From Bacteroidota bacterium (lineage in GTDB: Bacteria > Bacteroidota > Bacteroidia > Bacteroidales > JAAUTT01), in the NCBI GenBank assembly GCA_023429135.1, contig JAEYWD010000027.1, positions 62,001 to 126,000 of the forward strand: a DNA stretch of 64,000 bases, read 5' to 3'. A program made the position numbers and the translations under genes. The notes beneath the pieces were generated by a model. That model was not told the DNA's origin, searched no databases, and saw nothing but the letters and a program-made list of their open reading frames with translations. This document shows, one piece after another, positions 9,106-18,822 of this stretch (position 1 is its first letter; each line of letters opens with the position of its first letter).

Positions 9106-9177
9106 GTGTCGCTATTTTAAATGGTCAATACTATTGTTATTCAATAACTTGTACAATTAAATTTCAGGTTCAATTAT

Positions 9178-9213
9178 ACAAAAAAAAAAGAAGTTGCCGG
9201 GAGAATTCAACTT
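9178..9213 (-). terminator. Terminator of the gldFG-DUF4340 operon
   Basis: Minus strand: AAGTTG and CAACTT arms enclose an 11-base loop and are followed by C and ten T residues. The hairpin abuts the stop codon of the DUF4340 gene. Confidence 0.7.
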
Positions 9214-10185
9214 TTATTTCTCCACAAAATCTCCCATAGATTTTAACAATGGATCAAAATCAACATAATTAATCATTACAGGAACAGTATCGGTTCCAAC
9301 AATGCCAATCAGCATATCGGGATTGATTTTGGAAGGTGACTTTTCGTCGGGAATCTGGTAAACCTTGAGCGTTTCAGTGCGATTACCTGTACTTTTAATA
9401 ATTAATTCGGCAAATGGCAGATTATCTTTCACTTTGCTGTATTCGAGGCTGAGCCGCTCAGCTCCCATGTGATCGGCTTTCAGATTTGAAACATTCAGAA
9501 AATAATTTTGAACAGCTTGCCTGGATACTTTCTTCGAGATCAAATCGCCCTGTTTAATTTGCAGTGAATCGTTAATTTTTGAGATTGCAAAGGAGTTATC
9601 AGCATTTTGGGGGTATGCGAGCCCTACCATCATAAAATCGTCCATATGGGTTACGAACAATTTCCGGTCGCGCCACATGCGCTCACTTGTCGAAAAAAGT
9701 GTCAGAACAGGAAGATCGAACCCGGTAATATTGGCTATATAAGGTCTTGAACTACCTTCCATAATAATGAAAACTTTGGCAGGAGCTGTATCAATTTCGC
9801 ACAAACGATATTGAACCACGGGTTTTCCGGAATCTTCAATTGTCACCTGAAGCGATCTCTCATTTAATGCTTCAATAGCACGTTGTAAGGATTCTTTTGG
9901 AACAACTGATATAATATTAAACTGCTGAAGGAATTTTAAAGTAACATTTACGAGCTGTGTTTTTGCTGGATATTTATTATTCACCACCCACAAGGATTTA
10001 TTGCGGGTAAGCTCCAGCGCATCGCCCTTATAAACATATTTAATCTTTGTAACACTTGCAGTATCGCTAATGGCAAAATTTTTCTCGCTGCCTGTAATAG
10101 TACCTGGCTGGTCGTTAAAAATAAGGACCAGAGCTATTGTTACTAATATTGCAATAATGACAATATAAAATGCGTATTTCTTCAT
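9214..10185 (-). CDS. DUF4340 domain protein, membrane-anchored
   Basis: 323 residues: an N-terminal membrane anchor (about 4-24, KYAFYIVIIAILVTIALVLIF), then an exported beta-rich domain of the DUF4340 type (ITKIKYVYKGDALELTRNKS...WVVNNKYPAK, followed by a repeat-like second half). DUF4340 proteins are commonly encoded after GldG-like ABC transporter components, and here the start lies 6 bp after the gldG stop. It is probably a periplasmic partner of that transporter; its role is not known. Confidence 0.8.
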   Translation of the reverse strand: MKKYAFYIVIIAILVTIALVLIFNDQPGTITGSEKNFAISDTASVTKIKYVYKGDALELTRNKSLWVVNNKYPAKTQLVNVTLKFLQQFNIISVVPKESLQRAIEALNERSLQVTIEDSGKPVVQYRLCEIDTAPAKVFIIMEGSSRPYIANITGFDLPVLTLFSTSERMWRDRKLFVTHMDDFMMVGLAYPQNADNSFAISKINDSLQIKQGDLISKKVSRQAVQNYFLNVSNLKADHMGAERLSLEYSKVKDNLPFAELIIKSTGNRTETLKVYQIPDEKSPSKINPDMLIGIVGTDTVPVMINYVDFDPLLKSMGDFVEK

Positions 10186-10191
10186 AGAGTT

Positions 10192-11898
10192 TTATTTGGT
10201 GTATTTAATTCTTCGACGGTAATTATAGTAAATGCCAAACAAAATAACAATTGCAGCCGGAATTAATGTATTTATCACCTGCCATTTTGTTTTTTCTTCA
10301 CGAACACGCTGTTTATCAAGCAAACGCAATTTAAAGTTTTTACTTCGCAACTCCATTAACCCGGCATCGTCCGATAGATATTGAATACAATTCATCAGAA
10401 AATCCTTATTACCAAAGGTCTGACGTGTGTACCGGTCGTAACCGAGCGGGGCAGACACAGGGCCCTGGGGAGTCATGCGAACATCATTTCTGATCAGGTC
10501 GCCACATGCAATTACGATCATTCGGGTGGGTTTGCTCTCTTTTAAAACAGGCTCAGCATAACCGGTAATTACCGATGATGGTTGTCGGTTGCGAAACACC
10601 GACGCAAACTGCCCTTCCAGTAAAACTGCGATGGTTTTGTGGCCCCCGTTCATATCGTTGCGTGTAGGTGTTTTTTTGACTTCTTCCAGACTGATCATAG
10701 TTGGAACGTTAACCTGCCGGGTATAAGGCGATGTAAGGAGTAAGGGTGTCTTTTTTATTTTTCCGTTAGCCCCAACGGTATCGATACTACCAGGAAACCG
10801 AGCCAGCACCATATTGAGATTACGTGACACAGGATGATCCACCAAGGGAGAAATGAGCGGATAATACAGCCATGGCATGGGGGTCCATTTGGCCTGGGAA
10901 CCCCGAAGTGCAGTATTGATGGGAATTACATTACACTGTATATCCTGCACGAGCGAAGTATTAATGCGTACTCCATAAGTAAACAGCATATCGCCCAGGT
11001 TTGTATTATTGACAAAAGCAAAGGTAGTTCCACTGGCAAGACTGTCGGGATTTGCATTCACCTCGTCGACAAGCCACAAAACCTTTCCTCCTTTCATGAT
11101 ATACTGATCGATAACGAGTTTGTCAGCTTCGGAAAATTCCTTTAGCGGACGGGCAATTATAATAGTTTTAAAGGAATCAAGGGTACCAGGCTTACCTCCT
11201 ATTACTCCTCTGAAAATATCGAAAGAATTGGCAATTTCTTTATAAATATCACCAACCTCAAATTCATCGAGCTCCCCATGCCCATCAATAAAAGCAACTT
11301 TATCAATCTTTTTAGAGGTTAAACTATGTATTGGTTTTATCAGCTCATATTCGACAGTCTGCATGGAGTTGTTCAGGTTTTCTTCGGCAGTAAGTCCAAC
11401 ATTATTCTTCAGGAAATTTACCGGTACCTCTACACCGTTGTAGCTGACCAGAGCTGAAGGGAAAACAATTTTTTCGCTATTTGCACCTTCATCGTCACGA
11501 ATCATGAGATTAGTAGGGCGAAGGCCTTTTTCATAAAGATCGTTGTAAAGCTGCGAACGGGTTTTAACATCGGGGTTTACAGCCGGATTAATAAACTCGT
11601 ACTGAATGTTTTTCCCGCCGTATACACGAAATTCGTCGAGTGTTTCCTTAACCGAATTTCGTAGTTTTTTAAAACCAACAGGAATATCCCCTTCAAGGTA
11701 AACCTTAACATAAATCTCGCCAGGTAGCTCCTTTAATATTCTCTTGGTTTCTTTGGTTAAGGTAAATCTCTTTTCCGACGTAAGGTCGATACGGAAATAC
11801 ATTTTCGATCCGATAATCCAAAGCAGAATAACAATTAACAGGGTAAGACCAACCTGTATTAAGTGATGCTGTCGTATATCTTTCTGAGCCTTTTTCAT
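10192..11898 (-). CDS. gldG: GldG-family ABC transporter auxiliary/substrate-binding protein
   Basis: 568 residues. An N-terminal membrane segment (about 14-34) is followed by a large extracytoplasmic domain with the ABC-2 auxiliary/DUF4350-like Rossmann fold (KVAFIDGHGELDE, then VLWLVDEVNANPDS), and a C-terminal membrane helix (about 542-562) with a basic tail. GldG works with GldA and GldF in a transporter needed for gliding motility in Flavobacterium johnsoniae, but homologues also occur in non-gliding Bacteroidota. It lies 19 bp after gldF. The GldA ATPase is not encoded in this window. Confidence 0.88.
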   Translation of the reverse strand: MKKAQKDIRQHHLIQVGLTLLIVILLWIIGSKMYFRIDLTSEKRFTLTKETKRILKELPGEIYVKVYLEGDIPVGFKKLRNSVKETLDEFRVYGGKNIQYEFINPAVNPDVKTRSQLYNDLYEKGLRPTNLMIRDDEGANSEKIVFPSALVSYNGVEVPVNFLKNNVGLTAEENLNNSMQTVEYELIKPIHSLTSKKIDKVAFIDGHGELDEFEVGDIYKEIANSFDIFRGVIGGKPGTLDSFKTIIIARPLKEFSEADKLVIDQYIMKGGKVLWLVDEVNANPDSLASGTTFAFVNNTNLGDMLFTYGVRINTSLVQDIQCNVIPINTALRGSQAKWTPMPWLYYPLISPLVDHPVSRNLNMVLARFPGSIDTVGANGKIKKTPLLLTSPYTRQVNVPTMISLEEVKKTPTRNDMNGGHKTIAVLLEGQFASVFRNRQPSSVITGYAEPVLKESKPTRMIVIACGDLIRNDVRMTPQGPVSAPLGYDRYTRQTFGNKDFLMNCIQYLSDDAGLMELRSKNFKLRLLDKQRVREEKTKWQVINTLIPAAIVILFGIYYNYRRRIKYTK

Positions 11899-11917
11899 CG
11901 TTAAATTTTAATAGCCC

Positions 11918-12646
11918 TTACCATTGATGGGCTTGAATGCGGGTTTTGGTGAACAATAAGAAAATGGTGATCATGCCAAGGTAGTAAATCATATCACGCG
12001 AATCGATCACTCCACGGCTGATTGACTTATAATGCTCGTTAATTCCTATATTAAGAATAAATGAGCTGTTTTTAAAAACAGGCAGCAAAGCAACGGAATC
12101 GAACCCGATATAGAGCGTAAAGCAGGCTATTACAGCTATTACGAATGCTACCACTTGGTTTTGAGTGAGCGATGAAGCAAAAACCCCAATGGCCACATAA
12201 ATCCCTGCAAGTAAAAACAATCCTATAAAAGCACCTAGTATTGAACCCTTATCCAGATTCCCGGGAGGATTTCCCAAAGCCGAAACGCTGTAGTAAAAAA
12301 CCAGACAAGGCACCAGAGAAAGTAGCACCAAAGCCAGCGAACCCAGGAATTTTGCCATTACAATTTCAGTGTAGGTAAGTGGTTTGGTAAGCAGAAACTC
12401 CATAGTTCCGGTCTTTCTCTCCTCGGCAAACGACCGCATGGTTACCGCTGGGATGAGAAAAAGAAAAATCCAGGGAGCCATCATAAAAAAAGTATCGAGT
12501 GTTGCATAACCACTTTCGAGCACATTGGTGTCGCCGGGAAAAATCCACATAAACAAACCATTGGCAACCAAAAAAACAACAATGACCATATACCCGGTCA
12601 GTGAGGAAAAAAAGGCTGATATTTCTTTCTTTAAAAGATAAATCAT
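11918..12646 (-). CDS. gldF: GldF-family ABC-2 permease
   Basis: 242 residues, six predicted membrane segments, typical ABC-2 permease: MIYLLKKEISAFFSSLTGYMVI, then RSFAEERKTGTMEFLLTKPLTYTEIVMAKFLG (the cytoplasmic coupling region, about 72-103). It is the first gene of the gldF-gldG-DUF4340 operon. Its leader (12647-13000) is shared with the divergent glmM gene. Confidence 0.9.
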   Translation of the reverse strand: MIYLLKKEISAFFSSLTGYMVIVVFLVANGLFMWIFPGDTNVLESGYATLDTFFMMAPWIFLFLIPAVTMRSFAEERKTGTMEFLLTKPLTYTEIVMAKFLGSLALVLLSLVPCLVFYYSVSALGNPPGNLDKGSILGAFIGLFLLAGIYVAIGVFASSLTQNQVVAFVIAVIACFTLYIGFDSVALLPVFKNSSFILNIGINEHYKSISRGVIDSRDMIYYLGMITIFLLFTKTRIQAHQW

Positions 12647-13000
12647 TGTATCGGGTTAAATTGGAAAACAAAAATAATAGAATTTATGATTCGGATGGCA
12701 GGAGAATTTTAGGCAAAATCGAGATTAAAAAGAAACAGTGTTCAGGAATCAAAAAAAACAGAGAAAAAATAAACCATTACCATTTAAAGCTGGTGGTAAA
12801 TTAAAGTATAGACTAATAGCCATGTATTGATTTTTTCCCTATCATTGTAAAGGGTTTTTGTTTTTGGCAGGCCTAAAGTTTTGAAAATTTAGAAGTTTAC
12901 AGGAAAAAAATATCCCATAAGTGAATAATTCCAGCAAAAAGGAATCTAAATCCGCATCTTCGAATAATTTTGTGTATTTATTAAATAATTCAGATTTACA
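12647..13000. other. Divergent intergenic region between gldF and glmM
   Basis: 354 bp without a convincing gene. It is AT-rich, with A-tracts near 12740-12770. On the plus side there is a TAnnTTTG promoter box (listed separately). I see no hairpin, repeat or small coding sequence. Confidence 0.6.
12965..12972 (+). promoter_or_regulatory. Bacteroidota-type -7 box upstream of glmM
   Basis: TAATTTTG fits the Bacteroidota -7 consensus TAnnTTTG. It lies 28 bp before the glmM ATG, giving a leader of roughly 20 nt. A matching -33 TTTG element is not obvious. Confidence 0.45.
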
Positions 13001-14386
13001 ATGACCCTCATTAAGTCAATTTCAGGAATACGGGGCACTATTGGCGGCCAGCCCGGCGATGCATTAACCCCGCTCGATGTTGTTAAATTTACATCAGCTT
13101 ACGGAACCTGGATTAAAAACCAACAGCCTGCCGGAGCTAAATCGCGCGTTATAGTTGGACGCGATGCAAGAATCTCAGGACCCATGGTTCAGCAAATAGT
13201 TATCGGAACACTCAATGGTTTGGGTATTGATGTTATCGATATAGGTCTTGCTACCACCCCAACAGTTGAAATAGCAGTTACCAAAGAAAATGCTTCCGGC
13301 GGAGTGATTCTTACTGCAAGTCATAACCCGAAGCAATGGAATGCTTTGAAGCTTCTGAACAGCAAAGGCGAATTTATTTCGGACAAAGACGGGAAAGAAA
13401 TTCTTTCCATGGCCGAAAGGGACGAATACTCTTATGCTGAAGTGGATAACCTTGGCAAAACCTCTACGAAAGATTACACCCAGATACATATCGACGATGT
13501 ACTTGCTCTTAAATATGTAAATAAAGAAGCTATTGCCAAAAAGGGATTTAAAATCACCATCGACTGTGTGAACTCAGTTGGAGGAATGGTTCTCCCCAAG
13601 CTTTTAAAAGCGCTGGGCGTTAAAGAAGTAATAGAACTTTACTGCGAGCCTAACGGTATTTTCCCTCATAACCCCGAACCTTTACCTGAACACCTCACCG
13701 AAATTTCAAAAGTAACCAAAGAAAAAGCTGCCGATCTCGGTTTTGTTGTGGATCCCGACGTGGACCGTCTCGCCATCATAAACGAAGATGGAACAATGTT
13801 TGGTGAAGAATACACCCTGGTTGCCGTTTCCGATTATATCCTTTCAAAAGAAAAAGGTAATACCGTATCGAACCTCTCATCGTCGAGAGCTTTGAGGGAT
13901 GTAACCGTTAAGCATGGCGGAAATTACACTGCGGCTGCTGTTGGTGAGGTAAACGTTGTAGCTGCCATGAAGAAGACTTCGGCAGTAATTGGCGGCGAAG
14001 GTAACGGAGGCATCATATATCCGGCATCACATTATGGCCGTGATGCCCTGGTGGGTATAGCACTTTTTTTAAGTCATCTGGCCACTTCCGGACAAAAGTG
14101 TTCACAATTGCGGGCAACTTATCCCCCTTATTTTATTTCGAAAAATAAGATTGAACTCACTAAAGGCATCAATGTAGATGCTATTCTCGAAAAAGTGAAG
14201 GACAAATATAAAACCGAACAGGTAAATGATATAGATGGTGTAAAAATCGATTTCCCAGCGGAATGGGTACATCTTCGCAAGTCGAATACCGAGCCAATAA
14301 TCCGTATTTACGCCGAAAGTTCAACTCCAGAAAAAGCCGATAAGCTTGCAAAAACAATTATAGAAGTAATAAAGTCGATGATTTAA
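13001..14386 (+). CDS. glmM: Phosphoglucosamine mutase (phosphohexomutase family)
   Basis: 461 residues. Converts glucosamine-6-phosphate to glucosamine-1-phosphate for UDP-GlcNAc, hence peptidoglycan and LPS. All four phosphohexomutase motifs are present: the phosphoserine loop TASHNP (S107), the metal-binding DPDVDRLAI, the sugar-binding GEGNGGIIYP, and the phosphate-binding RKSNTEPIIRIYAES near the C terminus. Bacteroidota commonly label this form phosphoglucosamine mutase; phosphomannomutase activity cannot be excluded. It is read alone and followed by a terminator-like hairpin. Confidence 0.9.
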   Translation: MTLIKSISGIRGTIGGQPGDALTPLDVVKFTSAYGTWIKNQQPAGAKSRVIVGRDARISGPMVQQIVIGTLNGLGIDVIDIGLATTPTVEIAVTKENASGGVILTASHNPKQWNALKLLNSKGEFISDKDGKEILSMAERDEYSYAEVDNLGKTSTKDYTQIHIDDVLALKYVNKEAIAKKGFKITIDCVNSVGGMVLPKLLKALGVKEVIELYCEPNGIFPHNPEPLPEHLTEISKVTKEKAADLGFVVDPDVDRLAIINEDGTMFGEEYTLVAVSDYILSKEKGNTVSNLSSSRALRDVTVKHGGNYTAAAVGEVNVVAAMKKTSAVIGGEGNGGIIYPASHYGRDALVGIALFLSHLATSGQKCSQLRATYPPYFISKNKIELTKGINVDAILEKVKDKYKTEQVNDIDGVKIDFPAEWVHLRKSNTEPIIRIYAESSTPEKADKLAKTIIEVIKSMI

Positions 14387-14430
14387 TCGTTATTTGGCTT
14401 AATTATTGTTGCCTTTACACTTAACTAAAT

Positions 14431-14495
14431 CTGAAAAGTCGGACAATTACCGGTGTATTTATTACAACGATGATTATCAGACTTTTCAGTTTTTC
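14431..14495 (+). terminator. Terminator-like inverted repeat after glmM
   Basis: Perfect 10-bp arms CTGAAAAGTC (14431-14440) and GACTTTTCAG (14480-14489), then TTTTTC. The loop is long (39 nt), so it may act as an intrinsic terminator or as a processing site between glmM and the efflux operon. Confidence 0.55.
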
Positions 14496-14521
14496 AAACC
14501 TAATTTATTAACTAACCTTCC

Positions 14522-15907
14522 ATGAAAAGGAAAAAGAAAATCATTATTGCTGTTGTGTCTGTAATTTTACTGACACTTTTAATCGTTTTTGGTAAGAGCG
14601 GTAAACCCAAGACTGCCCAGCTTTTTTCCAAAGTTAAAAAAGGACAATTCGACATTCTTATTAATGTAACCGGCGAGCTGGAAGCTATGAACTCGGTAAA
14701 CATTATGGCTCCCACTGAATTGCGTAGTGAAAATATTCGCTTGTACCAGGTTAAAATCCAGGACCTGATCCCAGAAGGCACATATGTAGATTCGGGTCAG
14801 TACGTTGCCATGCTCGACAGGACCGAAATTACAACCAAGCTGCGTGAAGCTGAGGATGATCTTGAAAAACGTCGTGCCGACTATACCAAGGTTCAGCTCG
14901 ACACATCCATAAGTCTGAGAAATTTACGCGACCAGTTGATTAATTTAAAGTACGACCAGGAAGATAAGCAGATAATCCTGGAACAATCGAAATTTGAACC
15001 CCCGGCTACCATCCGTCAGGCACAAATAAGCCTGGATAAATCGGTTAGGGCTTACGAAGCCGCTCAAAAAGATTATAAACTCAAAGTTCGCCAGGCCGAA
15101 GCAACCATGAAAGAAGCGACCATAAACCTTAACCGTATGGAGCGCAGACGCGATGAGATTATGGCTGTAATGAACAAATTTACCATTAATGCGCCTAAGA
15201 AGGGAATGGTTATTTACGTTAAGGAATGGGGCGGTCAACGACGTAAAGTAGGTTCCACGGTGAACTCCTGGGAACCCAATGTTGCTACTCTCCCCGATTT
15301 ATCGGTTATGATTTCGAAAACCTATGTTTCGGAAATTGATATCAGCAAAGTTAAGAAAGGTCAGAAAGTTAAAATAGGGATTGATGCTTTTCCCGAAAAG
15401 AGATTTACAGGTAGTATAACTAATGTTTCCAACGTTGGAGAGCAGTTACCCAATACCGACTCCAAAGTATTTGAAGTTGTATTGCGTGTTAACGAATTCG
15501 ATGCAATTCTGCGTCCCTATATGACTACCAGTAATGCAATTATAATCGACACATTCCAGAATGTTAAATTTCTTCCTATAGAAGCCATCCATAGCCAGGA
15601 TAGCATTCCGTTTGTTTATACAAAAGGCGGGAATAAGCAAATTGTTGTGTTGGGCGATATGAACGATACCGATGTAATTATTGAAAAAGGACTTGATGAA
15701 GACGATGCCGTTTACCTGGCAACCCCTGAAAAGCCGGAAAGCTTTGGCTGGAGAGGAGAAGATCTGAAAGCCGAAATTAAGGAGCGGGCAGCCAAAAAGA
15801 AAAAGGAACAGGAAAAACTGGCCCAGCAGGTTCCTCAAAGTAATCCTGGTGCAACCTCCATGCCTATGCAGTTTAAACTGAACAAACCTCAAAATAAAAA
15901 GAAATGA
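14522..15907 (+). CDS. Efflux periplasmic adaptor (HlyD/MacA-like membrane fusion protein)
   Basis: 461 residues. One N-terminal membrane anchor (about 5-22), a barrel-sandwich start (FDILINVTGELEAMNSVNIMAP), a long coiled-coil hairpin (about 105-215, rich in K/E/R heptads), then beta-barrel domains (KTYVSEIDISKVKKGQKVKI). The C-terminal tail is charged and Q/N/P-rich. It bridges an inner-membrane transporter and TolC. Its stop overlaps the permease start by 4 bp (ATGA), showing tight coupling. Confidence 0.92.
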   Translation: MKRKKKIIIAVVSVILLTLLIVFGKSGKPKTAQLFSKVKKGQFDILINVTGELEAMNSVNIMAPTELRSENIRLYQVKIQDLIPEGTYVDSGQYVAMLDRTEITTKLREAEDDLEKRRADYTKVQLDTSISLRNLRDQLINLKYDQEDKQIILEQSKFEPPATIRQAQISLDKSVRAYEAAQKDYKLKVRQAEATMKEATINLNRMERRRDEIMAVMNKFTINAPKKGMVIYVKEWGGQRRKVGSTVNSWEPNVATLPDLSVMISKTYVSEIDISKVKKGQKVKIGIDAFPEKRFTGSITNVSNVGEQLPNTDSKVFEVVLRVNEFDAILRPYMTTSNAIIIDTFQNVKFLPIEAIHSQDSIPFVYTKGGNKQIVVLGDMNDTDVIIEKGLDEDDAVYLATPEKPESFGWRGEDLKAEIKERAAKKKKEQEKLAQQVPQSNPGATSMPMQFKLNKPQNKKK

Positions 15908-17241
15908 GGTTTTATAAAGCTTATATTCACGACATTGCGATAGCTTTTGAAGCTATCATGTCGAATAAACTTCGTTCCATCCTAACAGCATTGGGTATTA
16001 TTTTTGGTGTTGCCGCGGTAATTACCATGCTGGCAATTGGTAAAGGTGCGCAGCAGGAAATCCTCGAACAGATAAAAATGGTTGGGGTAAACAATATTGT
16101 TGTATTTCCTTTGATTGAAAGTGAAGACGACCAAGCCTCAGGCGAAGAAGTGGAAGATACTAATAAAAAGAAGAAAAAACTTTCAAAAGGTTTAACCCTT
16201 GCAGATGTTAACGCTATTCAGGCAAGCTTAACCACAGTTAAGCTTGTAAGCCCTGAAGTTATTATTAATAACAATGCTTACCAGAATGGGATGAAATTTC
16301 AAACCAAGCTGCTTGGTGTTAACAATCATTATTTCGAGATCTACAATTTAACGCTCGAAAAGGGAGTCTATTTCGATTCGGCTCAGTCGGAAAAGGGTAT
16401 GGCAGTTTGCGTCATCGGCGCCAATATCCAGAGTAAATTCTTTCCGCAGTCAAATCCGGTTGGCCAATACATCAAATTTGGCAAGAACTGGCTTAAAATT
16501 GTTGGGGTTCTGGAGCGAAACAATATTAAACTTTCGGGCTACCAGAATGCCGGAGTAAATGTGATAAACGATAATATTTTTGTTCCCATTAAAACGGCCC
16601 TGCTTCGCTATCAGGACCGCTCCATGGTAAATGCCCTCAAAGTTCAGGAAGCCGCCCGCCGAAGAAATAATACAAAAAAAGTAAAGAACTATCATCAGCT
16701 AGACAAAATTGTAGTCCAGGTGAAACAAACCGAAGACGTTCAAGCCACTGTTGAAGTAATGTCGCGTATGATGCTACGCCGCCATTCGGATGTGGTTGAC
16801 TATGAAATAACTGTACCCGAACTCCTTCTAAAACAACAACAGCGTACCAAGGAAATTTTCAACTTTGTTCTTGGAGCTATCGCCAGCATCTCGCTCATTG
16901 TTGGTGGAATCGGGATTATGAATATAATGTTTGCCTCAGTAATGGAACGTATCAAGGAAATAGGCACCCGTATGGCCATAGGTGCAAAAAAGAAAGATAT
17001 TGTTGTCCAATTTCTTGCCGAAGCTGTTTTAATAAGTGTATCAGGGGGTATAATTGGGGTGGTACTTGGGGTGATTGCATCAGTTTTAATTAGCAAATTT
17101 CTCAATATTGTGACAATTATTTCGTTATTCTCAGTAATTGTTGCTTTTGCTGTTTCGGTAGGAGTTGGTGTCATTTTTGGCTACTCTCCGGCCAAAAGAG
17201 CTTCAGAGAGAGATCCAATTGAGTCATTACGTTATGAATAA
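15904..17241 (+). CDS. MacB-like ABC transporter permease
   Basis: 445 residues. N-terminal membrane segment and MacB_PCD periplasmic domain (about 20-300, AIMSNKLRSILTALGIIFGVAAVITM), then three C-terminal FtsX segments (about 318-440) with GIGIMNIMFASVMERIKEIGTRMAIGAKKKDI, the FtsX signature. A lysine/acid-rich insertion lies at about 78-97. It lacks the fused ATPase domain of E. coli MacB, and no ATPase gene is adjacent, so the LolD-like partner must be encoded elsewhere. Middle gene of an adaptor-permease-TolC operon. Confidence 0.92.
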   Translation: MRFYKAYIHDIAIAFEAIMSNKLRSILTALGIIFGVAAVITMLAIGKGAQQEILEQIKMVGVNNIVVFPLIESEDDQASGEEVEDTNKKKKKLSKGLTLADVNAIQASLTTVKLVSPEVIINNNAYQNGMKFQTKLLGVNNHYFEIYNLTLEKGVYFDSAQSEKGMAVCVIGANIQSKFFPQSNPVGQYIKFGKNWLKIVGVLERNNIKLSGYQNAGVNVINDNIFVPIKTALLRYQDRSMVNALKVQEAARRRNNTKKVKNYHQLDKIVVQVKQTEDVQATVEVMSRMMLRRHSDVVDYEITVPELLLKQQQRTKEIFNFVLGAIASISLIVGGIGIMNIMFASVMERIKEIGTRMAIGAKKKDIVVQFLAEAVLISVSGGIIGVVLGVIASVLISKFLNIVTIISLFSVIVAFAVSVGVGVIFGYSPAKRASERDPIESLRYE

Positions 17242-18736
17242 ATTCTTTAAAATGAATCGATTATCCATTATTATAGCTTTAATGCTTGTTTGGCCATTTC
17301 ACGGCCAATCGCAAACAACCACAGCCAGGTTCTCATTACAGGATGTGATCCGCATTGCTCAGGAACAATCACCCGACGCAATTCTGGCTAAACACCGCTT
17401 CCGGGCAAGTTACTGGCAGTACCGGAGCTTCAAGGCGGCTTATCTGCCAAGCCTCACATTAACAGGACGCATCCCCGACCTTAACCGTAGTTTTCAGCAA
17501 AAAACTAGCGACGAGGGTAAGGAAATTTTTGTTGAACGCAAAAGTATCAGTAACCTCGCAAACCTGTCATTAGGACAGAATATTGGAGTTACAGGAGGTA
17601 GTATCTTTGTGGAGAGTGAACTTAACCGGAACGACGAAATTAATGTTGAAGGTTCAACCCGATACCTTTCGACCCCATTTCGTATTGGGTATCGTCAGCC
17701 AATTTTTGCCTTTAACGAACTCCGGTGGAATAAAAAAATTGAACCACTGATTTTCGAAGAAGCCAAAAAGAACTACATTGATGCGCTCGAACAAGTATCT
17801 ATCAGAGCTATCTCAAGGTTTTTCGATCTTGCTTCAGCTCAATTGAACCTCAGTATTGCTAAAATAAATTTTAACAATAGCGATACATTGTTCAAGATAG
17901 CCCAGGGGCGATATAATATCGGTACAATTGCCCAAAACGACCTGCTGCAAATGGAACTTAGCCTTCTGAATGCACGTACAGCTCTGAACCGTGCCGAAAT
18001 CGATCTGGAACTTCAAAAATCGAGACTCAGATCGTTTTTGGGTTATAACGAAAAAATGAATTTTGAACTTGTTTCACCCGATAATATTCCTGCTTTACAG
18101 ATGGAATATCAAAAAGTAATGGAACTTGCCTCACAAAATAACCCCGATGTAATAAACCGGCATAGACGAACACTTGAAGCCGAGCGTGAAGTTGCCCGAG
18201 CTAAAGGTCAGAGAGGGCGCAGTGTCGATCTTTATGCATCGTATGGTTTAACTCATAGTGCAACAAGCGAATTACCCGAAGTGTACCAGGATCCGTTCCA
18301 AAATGAACAGCGTTTCAGAATTGGATTTACTATCCCTATTGTAGATTGGGGTCAGGGTAAAGGAAAGGTTAAAATGGCCCAATCGAACCAGGAATTGGTA
18401 GATGTTCAGATAAGTCAGGAACAGGCCGATTTTGAACAGAACATTTTTGTTCAGGTAATGCAGTTCAATATACAGGATGATCAGGTGTTTATTGCGGCTA
18501 AAGCCGATACCATTGCGCAGAACAGATATGATGTTACCAAACAACGCTTTCTAATAGGTAAAATAGATGTGCTGAATCTTAACGATGCGCTTAAAGAAAA
18601 AGACAATGCAAAACGATCGTACCTTGAATCGTTAAGAAATTATTGGACCTATTTTTATAACATGCGACAATTAACGCTCTTCAATTTCATTGATAACCAA
18701 CCACTTATACAAGACTATGAAGTTATTGTTAAATAA
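17234..18736 (+). CDS. TolC-family outer membrane efflux protein
   Basis: The frame is open from 17165, but the ATG at 17234 is preferred because it puts a good signal peptide at the N terminus (MNKFFKMNRLSIIIALMLVW, cleavage near GQSQ) and gives an 8-bp overlap with the permease stop. 500 residues with two TolC repeats: long helices (about 190-290 and 330-470) and beta-strand regions between. It forms the outer-membrane channel of the tripartite efflux system encoded just upstream. Substrate unknown. Confidence 0.92.
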   Translation: MNKFFKMNRLSIIIALMLVWPFHGQSQTTTARFSLQDVIRIAQEQSPDAILAKHRFRASYWQYRSFKAAYLPSLTLTGRIPDLNRSFQQKTSDEGKEIFVERKSISNLANLSLGQNIGVTGGSIFVESELNRNDEINVEGSTRYLSTPFRIGYRQPIFAFNELRWNKKIEPLIFEEAKKNYIDALEQVSIRAISRFFDLASAQLNLSIAKINFNNSDTLFKIAQGRYNIGTIAQNDLLQMELSLLNARTALNRAEIDLELQKSRLRSFLGYNEKMNFELVSPDNIPALQMEYQKVMELASQNNPDVINRHRRTLEAEREVARAKGQRGRSVDLYASYGLTHSATSELPEVYQDPFQNEQRFRIGFTIPIVDWGQGKGKVKMAQSNQELVDVQISQEQADFEQNIFVQVMQFNIQDDQVFIAAKADTIAQNRYDVTKQRFLIGKIDVLNLNDALKEKDNAKRSYLESLRNYWTYFYNMRQLTLFNFIDNQPLIQDYEVIVK

Positions 18737-18822
18737 TTCACAACACCGGCTCGTCAATCAACTTTTTTGCTATTTTAGCGTTCTTTAAAATTAAAGGAAG
18801 ATTAAAATAAAAATAATTGATT

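Noticed and set aside
17165..17233. Longer start for the TolC-family gene
   Set aside because: It would put 23 non-signal residues before a clean signal peptide; the ATG at 17234 gives the signal peptide and coupling to the permease.
18817..18822. TTG start two codons before the mdh ATG
   Set aside because: The ATG at 18823 gives the standard MSKITVIGAG start.
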